Source: Magnolia sinica (taxonomy: Eukaryota; Streptophyta; Magnoliopsida; Magnoliales; Magnoliaceae). Taken from it: 64,000 nucleotides of DNA. The number at the start of each line of letters is the position of its first letter. Position 1 is the first letter of the stretch. Of this stretch, positions 11,022 through 20,983 are shown piece after piece. The stretch is from positions 69,713,501 to 69,777,500 of the forward strand of contig NC_080590.1 in NCBI RefSeq assembly GCF_029962835.1, written 5' to 3'. The notes below the pieces were generated by a model, which was given only the letters and a program-made list of their open reading frames with translations, was not told where the DNA came from and did no database searches. A program made the position numbers and the translations under genes.

Positions 11022-12007
11022 GTGGCCTTTGAGCTTATTTAAATTGGTTGGTTGTAAATGGACTAATAATGACTTGACTAATCATGCATACATGGCATAT
11101 TAACAATGACTTGGATCATTATGCCCATGTGATTACGTGAGTGTTGCGCTAATGACTAGTCATTCGATTTATGATAATGACTTGGATCATTATGCTCATG
11201 TGATTATGCTGAGTGTTGCGCTGATGACTAGTCATATTCATGGGTGATGAGCCCAATGCCCGTCTGGATGTCTTACCCGGGGCACAGGCCGTCTAGATGT
11301 CTTACCCAAGCTGATGATTACGTGATTGCCTGTCTAGATGTCTTACCCGGGGCACAGGCCATCTGGATGTCTTACCCGGGCCAATGATTACATGATTTCC
11401 TGTCTGGATGTCTTACCCGGGGCACAGGCCATCTGGATGTCTTACCCGGGCTGACGATTGCATTCATGCATTTAACAAGAATGCATATACTCGGTTTTGG
11501 TTGTCTGGGTGTTTTATACTATTTCTTACCTAATGCGGCGGTGTGTAATCTTGAGGGGAATTCACACTGAGTTGGCCACTCATCCATCAAATAAATATAA
11601 TCGTACAGGTAGCACAGGTGGCTTAAGTGATTTTCAGGTTTGGGCTGATGAGGTGCCGGGTGCAAGTGCTAGGGTTGCATGACTGTATCTACCTGGAGAT
11701 GCTGAGGAGTCTTGTGGCTCAAATTTACTTGCATTCTATTATTTCTCATGTATTAGATCATAAAATTCTTGTATTTGTTAATTTTGGAGACATTGGTTTG
11801 TATAAATTATTATGGAGAGCTTCTTGTATATTCTAAATGAAATTTGAAATTTTCCTTTATGTTGAATTGTCCATACTACGCTCATTTTCTTACTCTGATG
11901 AAAGAAAATAAAAATGTACACTCGAATTTGACCATCCTTTAAGGTTAGCACTCGGGTTTTTGGGACACGGGTCATATACTCGGGTCCTGAAGATTCGGGG
12001 CGTTACA
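11022..12007 (+). mobile_element. Right part of the chromovirus-type LTR (LTR0)
   Basis: This continues the sequence interrupted at 812. It ends GGGGCGTTACA at 12007, a typical 3' terminus of Tekay/Del-type chromovirus LTRs (compare GGGCGTTATA at 58412). No primer site follows, so this could be a solo LTR or a 3' LTR. It contains the tandem repeat at 11260-11451. Confidence 0.6.
11260..11451 (+). repeat. Minisatellite inside LTR0
   Basis: Six copies of GTCTGGATGTCTTACCCGGG (with single-base variants) start near 11261, 11290, 11331, 11360, 11400 and 11430. They are arranged as three pairs with a higher-order period of about 70 bp. Within a pair the copies are linked by GGCACAGGCC. Confidence 0.9.
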
Positions 12008-12720
12008 AGCTTCAAAGAGGAAAATTGGTGAAAGAAATGAAGGATAAAAGTGAAAGGCAGGTGAGTTGCGCGAGAATCATGTTGTGCGAGAGCTGAGTTG
12101 CGTGGGTTCGCGCATCTCGTCCATAGTCATGTTAGGCCGCACAACTCTCACCAGGGAAGGATGGATTGGGCGTACGAGGTGGGGTCCATGGCATAGGATT
12201 CGAGGGCTCACATGTGCAGAGGCCTATAAATACCCCCTACCCCCTCATTTGATAAAGGAGATGTTCAGAAGACCAGTGCCTCTAATAGGTATTAGAGATA
12301 GAGAGAAGGAGAGGGAGTGTAGAGTGTAGAAGGCCCGGGCCGCGCCACACCTAGTGAGTTGTGCAAGCCTATTTAAGGCAGCTGCCGTGTTGCAATTTTC
12401 TAGATCCTCAGGCTATTCTAGTTTCAAAGGGATCTAAGAACTCCTTTATCATGCCAATAAGAGACGAAATGCATAGGAAGCTCGAACAACTCATCTCCCC
12501 TGGAGATATGATCAATATGTGCCGGAATGCTGCTGAAATTCATATTTCGAATTTACTTAACTTTTGTATTTTTTAGAAATTTTATTTGGTATCAGAGGAT
12601 CAAAAGGATGTAAAAGAACTCAGAATGAATAAATTCGATGATTGTTCTCTTTTCTTTCTTTTAGTTACTATTAAGTGAGATAATTCTCCAAATCAAATGC
12701 TTTTCGTTTCTGGTCGAAAT
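12008..12720 (+). mobile_element. LTR-like promoter stretch with tRNA-Met-type primer site (truncated element)
   Basis: A TATA box (GCCTATAAATACCCC, 12220-12234) lies about 365 bp upstream of TTTGGTATCAGAGG (12586-12599), the sequence complementary to initiator tRNA-Met used as primer site by many plant retroelements. The stretch between would be R-U5. The 5' part of this LTR and nearly all the internal region are missing. At about 12720 the sequence switches to the minus-strand integrase of the next element. The left boundary next to LTR0 is not certain. Confidence 0.5.
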
Positions 12721-13444
12721 AGTGGGTGGTATGGAGTGCTCACCTTGTGAGAGATGTCATATATTTCTTCATTTAGTTCACGAAGGGCCTATTACAAAAA
12801 TGTGAGCCTCCATCACTAATGATGGCTCGAGGCATTCCGAACCGGGAAAGGATGTTTTCTTTTAAGAATTTAATGACCGTTTGATGGTCATTGTTCTGGC
12901 ATGGAATCGCTTCGACCCATTTAGTGACATAGTCTACAACTAGCAAAATGTATAAATTCTCAAAGGATTGCGAGAATGGTCCCATGAAATCGATGCCCCA
13001 GCAATCAAATGCTTCAATGATCAGAATGGGGTTCAACGACATCATATTTTGACGGGTTAATGCTCCTAACTTCTGACAACGCTCACAAGCATTGCAAAAC
13101 TCATGAGTGTCCCTGAACATAGTGGGCCAGTAAAAGCCACACTGCAGAATCTTCGTCGTGGTGTTTTTTGCAGAAAAGTGACCACCACAGGCCTGAGAAT
13201 GATAGAAGGAGATGATATTTTGGTGTTCATTGTCTGACACACATCTCCTTAAGATTTGGTTTGGACAATATTTAAACAAATATGAATCATCCCAGAAGAA
13301 CTTACGAACCTCGCCGAAGAATTTTTTTCGTATCTTGCGCAGTCCAATGTGTCGGCGTGAAACTTGTGGTAAGATAATTAGCAATATTGGCAAACTAGTG
13401 TGAATAGGAGACTTTGAACAATTGTTCGTCAGGGAACATGTCAT
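12720..13444 (-). pseudogene. Integrase (partial), Athila-like copy 1
   Basis: The zinc-binding part is visible (HSQACGGHFS, then CNACERCQK), followed by the core: CWGIDFMGPF with the first catalytic Asp, LVVDYVTKWVEAIP, and IISDGGSHFCN with the second Asp. After that the frame has a stop (PFVN*), then a frameshift into ISHKVSTPYHPL, where the alignment ends at the element junction. The third catalytic residue (Glu) and the C-terminal domain are missing, so no active enzyme can be made. Confidence 0.88.
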
Positions 13445-13858
13445 TTATATGTGTCATCTCAAGGGATCAGAGAGATCAAGGCAGAAAATATGGTTAGCCA
13501 CTACGTTCTCTACTCCCTTTTTATCTTTTATTTCCAAATCAAATTCTTAGAGTAAGAGAATCCATCTAATCAGGTGGGGCTTAGCATCATTCTTAGAAAG
13601 AAGATACTTGAGCGCTGCATGATCAGTGTAAATGACGATCTTAGATCTGATCAAGTATGACCTAAATTTATCCAAAGCGAACACTACAGTTAAGAGTTCC
13701 TTTTTTGTAGTCGAGTAGTTCACTTAGGCAGGATTTAGAGTTCTACTTGCATAATGAATAACGTAGGGCTTCTTTTCTTTTCTCCAACCTAACACCGCCC
13801 TAAGAGCATAGTCAGACGCGTCGCACATAAGTTCAAAAGGAAGGCTCCAGTCAGGTGG
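13445..13858 (-). pseudogene. RNase H region, Athila-like copy 1
   Basis: Minus-strand frames give M-C-D-A-S-D-Y-A, KKPYVIHYASRTLN, a YSTTKKEL-like block, [10 protein letters not shown] and K-P-H-L-I-R-W, the usual order of Ty3/gypsy RNase H motifs. An in-frame TAG interrupts the NPA*VNYST block. The region joins RT on one side and integrase on the other. Confidence 0.8.
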
Positions 13859-14760
13859 CTACATGATAGGTGCAGTGGTTAATATGCCCTTGAGCTTAAT
13901 AAAAGCTTCTTGACATTGCTCAGTCCACTCGTATGGTGCATCCTTTTGAAGTAGATTATATAGAGGATGAGAGAGGTAACTAAAGTCCTTTATGAATCTT
14001 CTGTAAAACCCAACATGTCTTAGAAAGGCTCGTACGTTTCGTATATTCTTGGGTGGAGGTAGGTTAGAGATAAGATCAATTTTAGCCTTATCTACCTCAA
14101 TTCCCTTGGAGGAGATAATGTGTCCAAGGACAATTCCCTTACAAACCATAAAGTGACACTTTTCCCAATTCAGTACCAAGTTCTTTTCCTCACATCGCTT
14201 CAGCACATTTTTCAAAATTTTTAAACATTCGCTGAAGGATGGACCAAAGACCGAGAAGTCATCCATGAAGACCTTTAAATATTGCCCCACCATATCAAAA
14301 AAAATACTCAACATACATCGCTGAAAGGTGGTGGGGGCATTACATAACCCGAATGGCATCCTTCGGTAAGCAAATGTGCCTAAGGACATGTAAATGTAGT
14401 ATTTTCCTGATCTTCAAGGGCTATCTAGATCTGATTGTAGCTCGAATAACCGTCGAGGAAGCAATTGTAAGAGTGACCAGCTAGCCTTTCCAAAATTTGA
14501 TCGATAAAGGGTAAAGGAAAGTGGTCCTTCCTCGTGACTGTATTCAACTTCCTATAGTCAATGCATATTCTCCAAACAGTAGTTATCTTAGTTGGCATGA
14601 GTTCATTATTGGCATTGGCTACGATGGTGATTCCAAACTTCTTGGGAACCACTTGAGTTGGACTCACCCATTAGCTATCGGATATTGGGTATATGATACC
14701 TACATCCAATAGCTTAAGAACCTCGACCTTAGCCACTTCCTTCATGTTAGGATTTAGTCT
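13859..14760 (-). pseudogene. Reverse transcriptase, Athila-like copy 1
   Basis: Two frames carry the RT. The first (14667-14425) has TQVVPKK, WRICIDYRKLN and HFPLPFIDQILERLAG. The second (14389-13859) has FAYRRMPFGLCNAPTTFQRC, the catalytic FMDDFSVFG, LVLNWEKCHFMV and GIVLGHIIS. The YxDD box is FMDD as in Athila relatives. The segment between the two frames, which should carry the loop before FAYRRMPFGL, is frameshifted. RNA-dependent DNA polymerase would be the role in an intact element. Confidence 0.9.
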
Positions 14761-15074
14761 ACGTTGTAGTTGTCATGAGGTTTTCGCATTATCCTCAAGA
14801 TAAATGCGGTGAGTACAAATCAAATGATCAATTCCTTGAGGTTCACAATTGACCATCCAAGGGCTCCCTTATGCTCAATGAGAGTAGAAATGAGCATAAT
14901 CTCTTGTTCTTGCTCAAGGTAGGAAGAAATCACCACTAGCTATGTCTCATATTGACCTAAATAGGCATATTTCAAATTAGAGGGCAAAGGTTTTAGGTCA
15001 AGCTTCGGTGCCTTGGGGTTAGATGGTAGAGGCACCACATCAGTTTGGGGCAATTCTTCAAATTGTTGCCTCCA

Positions 15075-15410
15075 CTAGTTAACTATAAGTACCGGCATAG
15101 TATCAAGCATGGCACCCATCTCCCTAATCATATTATCATCAAAATCATTAGAGTGGGCCATGCACATCTCTAGAGGGTCAGAGGATAAGGTTAGAAGTGT
15201 TCTATCTTCCACAAAAGAGTCGATCATGTTAATGTCGTGGAAATCGTCATCATCCTCTAACTGTCTGCCTGTATTAAAAAAGATATTCAACTCTAATGTC
15301 ATATTTCCAAAAGACATACTCATGACTTCATTCCTGCAATTAATGATTGTATTTGATGTGGCAAGGAATGAGCGACTAAGAACGACAGGAATTTGAGTGC
15401 TCATGTCCAT
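15075..15410 (-). pseudogene. Protease-RT linker, Athila-like copy 1
   Basis: The frame reads QIPVVLSRSFLATSNTIINC, then NMTLELNIFFN. This is the usual continuation after an Athila protease (the 'ILGRPFLATxxxxI' block that closes retropepsin folds). It is separated from the protease frame by a short gap with a frame change. The corresponding segment of copy 2 is 48335-48787. Confidence 0.75.
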
Positions 15411-15464
15411 GATGGGTTGAGTATCCAGGATGATAAAATCTACTGGGTAATAGAATCTATCAAC

Positions 15465-15899
15465 CTAGACCAACAAATCCTCGATTATCCCTCTCGGTAC
15501 ACGAACTGAGCAATCAGCAAGTTGTAATGTGGTTTGGGTGGGTTTCAATTCACTCAAACATAGTTGTTCGTAGACCAAGTAAGGAATAAGATTCACACTT
15601 GCTTCTAAGTCAAGAAGTGCGTACTCAATCCGGTAGTTCCCAATTACAAAAGGGATGGTTGGGCTACCGAGATATTTGCATTTCTGTGGCACATCTTGCT
15701 TTAGGATGACACTCACTTTTTCAGTTAAAAAGATTTTCTTTTGAATATTTTGCTGTCTTTTAGTTGTACACAAGTCTTTCAGAAATTTGGCATATGAAGG
15801 TATTTGTTTTACGACATCAAGTAAAGGAATATTGACATTCACTTGTTTCAATACCTCTAGAATGTCCTGAGAGTTAGAGAGAGAATTTGGTGCAACCAA
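15465..15899 (-). pseudogene. Retropepsin-like protease, Athila-like copy 1
   Basis: The frame contains YAKFLKDLCTTKR, VSVILKQDVPQKCK, the active-site block LLDLEASVNLIPY, and LQLADCSVRVPRGIIEDLLV. In the family the active site is DLGAS; here Gly is replaced by Glu, so catalysis is doubtful even if it were translated. The following ILGRPFLAT-like part is in another frame at 15410. Confidence 0.85.
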
Positions 15900-16177
15900 C
15901 CGTTGGGGGAATGGGACAATCGCTTTCCTTGAAGTTCCGGTTCCAATTCTTGTGAAGCAGTGCTAGGTCTATCATCATTGTCCTCTTCTGGGTCCTTAGG
16001 CTTTTTAGCCCTTACCAGAATACATTTGTCAATTATCTTCGCACTCCTAAGAGTGGTGATAGACTTTGCTTGCTCCACTTGATTTGAAGAGCTTGGATCA
16101 CTAATTTCATATTGCGGTTTATGATTGGGGAAAGGTTGGGCTAGAAGAATTCTTTTTTCCCCAATTGAATTTTTCAT
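15857..16177 (-). pseudogene. Gag-protease linker, Athila-like copy 1
   Basis: Low-complexity linker with KSITTLRSAKIIDK, a block that precedes the protease in Athila relatives, and an acidic KPKDPEEDNDD tract. The frame ends in a frameshift just before the protease. The counterpart in copy 2 is 49231-49545. Confidence 0.75.
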
Positions 16178-16429
16178 CTCACGCCCTTGTATGGCCTTTG
16201 AAAGGTCTTGAAGGGTTTACAATATACCCTGAGTGATAAGCTCTTGGTTTTAAATATGTTTCCAGACCGGGTCCTCTTGAGGTTTCCCTCGATTCAAGAA
16301 TTGGTTAGGGATTCCTTGAGGATTAGCAGCTTATCCATTCCTCCAACTAAGTTCGGATGATTTCTCCAACTAGGATTGTATGTGTTAGAGATGGGTCCAC
16401 TGAAAGGTCTTTGGTAACTATTTACGGCA

Positions 16430-17505
16430 TTAGATTGTTACCTCTTGAAAAGCAGATATTATTAGGTAATTTTTAGTTGTGTGAACGTTACAAGCACAAA
16501 TACCGCAAACAGTTTCCTTACCCTTATCCTTCTTAAGTTTCATGACCTCGACTTTCCTTATGAGACTAGCCACTTTAGCATTTATATCATCATCCTCTTT
16601 CAGCAAGTATATCCCACCTCTCTCCCTTGCTTGAGTAGACTTAGATGTGGTGCTAAGTATTGGGGTGATGTCCCATGATTGTGAGGTTTCTGCGAGTTTG
16701 ACAAAGTAATCCCACACCTCATCGACATTCTTATTCCTGAATTCCCCATTGCACATCATCTCGATGAATTGATGTATGAAAGATGTCAGTCCATCATGGA
16801 AGAAAGTTGTTATGCGCTACATTTCAAAACAATGTTGCGGGCATGAACTGACGAGATCCTTGAACCGCTCCCAACATTAGAAGAATGTTTCATCTTCCTT
16901 TTGGACGAAGTTCATGATCGACTTCCTGGTGGTTTTTGTCTTATGGTATGGAAAGAATTTTTTTATGAACTCCTTTATCATGTCATTCCATGTGCAAATA
17001 GATCATGGACGTAGTGACTGCAACCACATCTTAGCTTTCTCTTTCAAGGAGAAAGGAAAGAGTTTTAGCCTGACCGTGTCCTCAGACATGTTAGGATAGT
17101 ATAAAGTGACTATAACCTCATCAAATTCTTGCAAGTGTAGGTATGGACTTTCAGATTCAAGTCAAAAGAACTTTGGAAGGAGTTGGATCACTCCAGGCTT
17201 GATGTCTATGTTTCCTGTGTTTCCTGGAAAAATCATACAAGAAGGGGTGCTCACCCTCGTTGGTTGTAAGTAATCTCATAAAGTACGAGGCGGGGTGCAT
17301 GATGCACCTCATTCTCATCCTGGACTTCCTCAATCCTAGGTTGAGGTTGTCTTTCTGGTTGATTGACCGGTTGATTGGCAGCCATAACCTCAATTAAATC
17401 TGAGGATCTCAAGTGGTGTCTAATCTTGTGATGGATAGATAACCCCTCAACCAATCCTCCTTCACTCAGGATACGTAGAGTGTTGTCACGAACCCACTTG
17501 GGCAT
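16430..17505 (-). pseudogene. Gag, Athila-like copy 1
   Basis: The N-terminal frame starts MPKWVRDNTLRIL (17505). The C-terminal frame (16759-16430) has NGEFRNKNVDEVWDYFVKLA and a zinc knuckle CGICACNVHTTKNY, in which the final Cys of the CX2CX4HX4C motif is Tyr. Between them (16760-17150) gag similarity continues through several frames with stops; the homologous open piece in copy 2 is 50293-50697. In an intact element this would be the particle protein. Confidence 0.8.
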
Positions 17506-17980
17506 GAAACACTCTCAGCCCTCAATTTCAGATTATAACCTAAACCTAAAAGAAAGAATGGAAATAGAAATCTAGAATTAGAAAGAGAGAGGGAATTAGA
17601 AAGACGTTACCAAATTAGAAGTTCCTAATTTAAGATCCTGCAAAACAAAACAGAATAAGTCAGTTTTTAAAAACAGAAATTCTAAAATTAGAAAGTTTTT
17701 AAAAATAAAAATAGAAAGATGAGTTAGTTTCTAAAAATAAATTAGGAAATTAAACTAGTTTCTAAAAAGGAAAAACTTCTAAAAATAGAAAATAGAAAGT
17801 TTCTAAAAAGAGAAAAGGGAAATTTTTAAACTTAGAATTAGAAAGTAGATCTAAGAAAGTTTCTAAAAAATTAGTTTCTAAAATAATTCAGAAAACCCTA
17901 ATCCTAAAAATAGAAACTAGGAAAACCCTAATCTTAGACTAATTCTAAAACTAGCTAATCTCAGAAGAACGTAGCCGTCA
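17506..17980 (-). other. A-rich leader of Athila-like copy 1
   Basis: Non-coding leader between the primer site and gag. On the plus strand it is an unusually repetitive mixture of TTTCTAAAAATAGAAA-type words, with TCTAAAA repeated many times in 17650-17960. No ORF is supported. Confidence 0.6.
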
Positions 17981-17998
17981 ATCCCCGGCAATAACGCC
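17981..17998 (-). promoter_or_regulatory. Primer binding site (tRNA-Asp type), Athila-like copy 1
   Basis: Minus-strand TGGCGTTATTGCCGGGGA lies six bases after the LTR end and differs at a few positions from the Athila-type site TGGCGCCGTTGCCGGGGA. Confidence 0.85.
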
Positions 17999-18004
17999 AA
18001 AAAC

Positions 18005-19529
18005 TTGTTCACAACCCCAAGTGTAGGGTCACGATGTAGTAATAATCTCGGTAAGACCGAGGTTGAATCCATAGGGACTGAACTTGTGTGTCTTCTGAAA
18101 GTAACTAGAACTAGAAGAAGATGAAAATCTAAATATGGAAGTATAGAGAGTAATTGTGAGAGATTTAATGAAAAACTTAATAAATTTAAAGGTGAAAAAC
18201 TAGGGTTTCTAAGGATCCACTTGTAGGTTCTCAGGATGTTAACTTGCTTGATTCAACAATGAAGAGATTTGTCAATTCTCTGAACTTCTCATGGATCTAA
18301 TCATCATTGGATAAGAGTTGTGAGGATTTGGAAGTGATTCCATCACCTAACCATGCCCAAGAGACAAGGTAAACAACAGGATCTACCAATCACACAACCA
18401 ATCATAAGAGAATTGTGAAGGTTAGGAAGGATTCTATCATCATACCATGCCCAATGATGATGGTGAACAACAGGATCTCCTAATTTTACAATCTCAATAC
18501 AGGAAAAGAAGATATCTAAAGCTATCATAGATCTATTGTAATTTGAGTCACAATAAACTATTAAAAACTAAAAATATTCCTTCATAATCAAACTAGAATC
18601 CAAGAGAGTTCAATAAAACATGAATCAAAACACAGAAAACATCCCTATCACACTACAAGCTTTACCTCTTAGCCCTAGTTAAGAGGTTTAGCCAACCATA
18701 GACATGATTGAATTAGAATCTCTTAAGAAAAGCATAAAAATGACTAAGGAAAGGGAAGAAAAACTCTTAACAACGGCTTCTCCACGCCTATGCTCCACTC
18801 CACAATCCCTAGATGATGCTTAGGGACCCTATTTATTGTTTTAGGGCTTAAACTTTTGCACATAATGAAAATTTTTGAAAACCGTCTCAAATTTACGCAA
18901 TCCGCGCAACTTTTGTGTAAGTCTTTAATGTCATCGAACAACCATCGATGTCATCGAGGACTGGCTTCGATGTCATTAAAAATGTACCCAAAATAGTCCA
19001 GCAAGTTGCTTCAAATTCTTTATTAAATTTGATTTCATTGAGCAAACTTTGATATCATCGAACCCCTTCCTTTGATGTCATCGAACATATCTTCGATGGA
19101 TCAAAAAGAGCACCCAATATGTCCAGCAATCAATTCAATTTTTCTGTAATTCTTCGATGTCATCGACCAACCTTCGATGTCATTGAACACCAGCCTTCGA
19201 TGTCATCAAACAGCTTTGTTTGATGTCATCTAAGCTCAAATCCTAGAAATTTTTGCACCAATTTCTGCATTAATTTCTGCACTTCCTTCCTTTTCCACTT
19301 GATTTTCTTAAATCTTGGGGTCTTGAAATCTTCCATCTTGGTCTCTAAAGATCCATTCTTTGCTTGATGATTCTTGAGCATTAAATCCCTGCTTTTAGCA
19401 TTTTTTTCAATCCAAGCTCTTAAATTCACCTTGCAACACAAACACATGTAAAATATACCATTAAGCCATATTATTTTTGTAAAACCAAGAAATAAATGAG
19501 GGATAATATGCAATATTTGACCCTCAACA
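18005..19529 (-). mobile_element. 5' LTR of Athila-like copy 1 (LTR1)
   Basis: On the minus strand it runs TGTTGAGGGTCAAATATTG (19529) to GGGGTTGTGAACA (18005), so TG...CA, 1525 bp. A TATA-like AATAAATAGGG lies near 18830. A tract of TTCGATGTCATCGA words fills 18920-19235, upstream of the TATA. It is homologous to LTR2 (51172-51969) and LTR3 (19947-20551 plus 44627-45468). The unoccupied site CATCATCTAGGGATTG (18805-18830) gives the empty-site control for the Harbinger insertion. Confidence 0.9.
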
Positions 19530-19946
19530 TTGACATAATGTGAAAGCCATCGATGGAAAAATCAAAAGCTTGAAGAATGAAAAGATGAACTGTAAGGCAA
19601 GTTTTGGTTTACGTTTTGGTTGTCCTGAATGCTCTTTTGATTATCAATGTTATCATGAAAATGGAGAATTGTACCTTTGATTGTGATAAGTCTAAGCTTC
19701 ATTATACGCTCATGGAACTCAATGTTTAGAATTGTTCTAATTGGAGGATTAATACTTCGAACTTAACTATGAAATTTACCGAGTGCTACAGTTTAGGAGA
19801 AAATAATGCTCGACATTGATGTATTTTAGAATTCTATTATCTGGATTATTTTTAAAACGACTTGAGCTTATAGAAATTGTCCTGTGATTCTCAAAATATT
19901 TTTCGCATGCTTTGCTCGGGACTAGCAAAATGTTGGTTGGGAATTG
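19530..19946. other. Unassigned spacer between two Athila-family LTRs
   Basis: AT-rich, with no ORF or repeat that I can assign. It separates two LTRs of the same family lying in opposite orientation. One CCATCGATGG palindrome occurs near 19546. Confidence 0.5.
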
Positions 19947-20551
19947 TGTTAAGGGACAAAATTGCATATTGGACCCCATTTATTGCTTGATTTTATGAAT
20001 ATGATAATGCTTAATGTTCTATTTTAATCATGTTTGTGTTGCAAGGTGAATTTAAGAGCTTGGATTGAAAAGGATGCTAAAAGCATGGATTTAACGCTCA
20101 AAGAACACCAAAGCACTAGCAGATCTTCGAAGACGAAGAATGAAACACTCACATGCCAAAGATCCAAGAAAACCAAGTCATGAATGAATAGAATCAAAGT
20201 TTTAAAGTGAATTTGTGTAATCCTCAATTTGTCCAGGCTACTACTCGACCAGTCCTGGCTCCTGCTCGACTGGTCCTAGCCTAACTCGACTAGTCGAGGA
20301 TTCCTCGACTCACACTCCAACAACAAAATCATGGAAAATCAGGTCATCCTCGACCCGTCGAAGGAAACCCTTGACCCGTCGAAGGTGATCCTCGACCAGT
20401 CCTGGGATGTCCTCGACCAGTCCTGGGTTATGCAACCAGCACATGAATTGCAGAAATTTGAAGCGGATTCTAAATTTTTCCAACTCAGTGCGAAAGTTTG
20501 AATTGCAAAACTATAAATAGGAGTCCCTAGGATGTTCCTAGCCATCCTCTA
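19947..20551 (+). mobile_element. Athila-family LTR (LTR3), left part
   Basis: Starts TGTTAAGGGACAAAATTGC, collinear with the start of LTR1 read on the minus strand. Both share GTGTTGCAAGGTGAATTTAA and GAGCTTGGATTGAAAA. A word tract of CTCGACNNGTCNNGG type covers 20235-20415 and a TATA box ACTATAAATAGG lies at 20511-20522. The LTR is cut after CATCCTCTA (20551) by the Harbinger element and resumes at 44624. I did not find a clean 5-bp duplication around the whole LTR, so solo status is likely but unproven. Confidence 0.88.
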
Positions 20552-20983
20552 GGGCCTGTTTGCTTTTTGAATCCATTGGTAATTGCATTTTCACTGAGCA
20601 TTTATTACTTGCTCAGGGAAATTCATTGAAGTGTCAGAAGTCATCATTTCCAATTTCACTCGTTTGAATATTTTGCAAAAAGTAGAGAAGCTGTTATTCC
20701 CGCATTTGGAAATGCAGAAAATGCATGGGTGAGATTAACAGAACTCTGGTGGTGTACCGTACCTGTGCGGCAATGTAGTCGCAGTATTGACATCAGCAAC
20801 TTCCGCGGGTCTGATCATGATTTATATGTTATATCCAAACCGTCCATTCATTTGCCGATTGTGCCTTAAGCTTGAGATAAAAAATCAGACAGATTTACCT
20901 ATCAAGTGGACCACACTACAAAAGCCAGTGGGGGATTGCACGTTATGGTGGGCCCTACAAACTTTTTAATGGTGAAAACCATC
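20552..20983. other. Left end of Harbinger with a nested non-coding repeat
   Basis: Terminal inverted repeat at 20552-20568, then non-coding sequence. From about 20750 the style changes to a non-autonomous repeat typical of this genome (CCAAACCGTCCATTC, GTGGACCACACTAC, TTTTTAATGGTGAAAACCATC). It continues after the copia insertion at 30780 (ATTATCACTGCAGC) to about 30990. TGGTGGTGTACCG near 20750 and the reverse complement of GTACCTCACACCAG near 30955 may be its ends. Confidence 0.5.

Larger units (their letters stand above)
12720..19529 (-). mobile_element. Athila-like Ty3/gypsy retrotransposon, copy 1, 3'-truncated
   Basis: Read on the minus strand the order is LTR (19529-18005), tRNA-Asp-type primer site, gag, protease, RT, RNase H, integrase. 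The RT (FMDDFSVFG), the PR region and the TGGCG...TTGCCGGGGA-type primer site point to the Athila lineage. The element stops inside the integrase core at about 12720, so the rest of integrase, any env-like ORF and the 3' LTR are absent. Every reading frame is broken. A closely related copy lies at 46603-51969. Confidence 0.88.
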
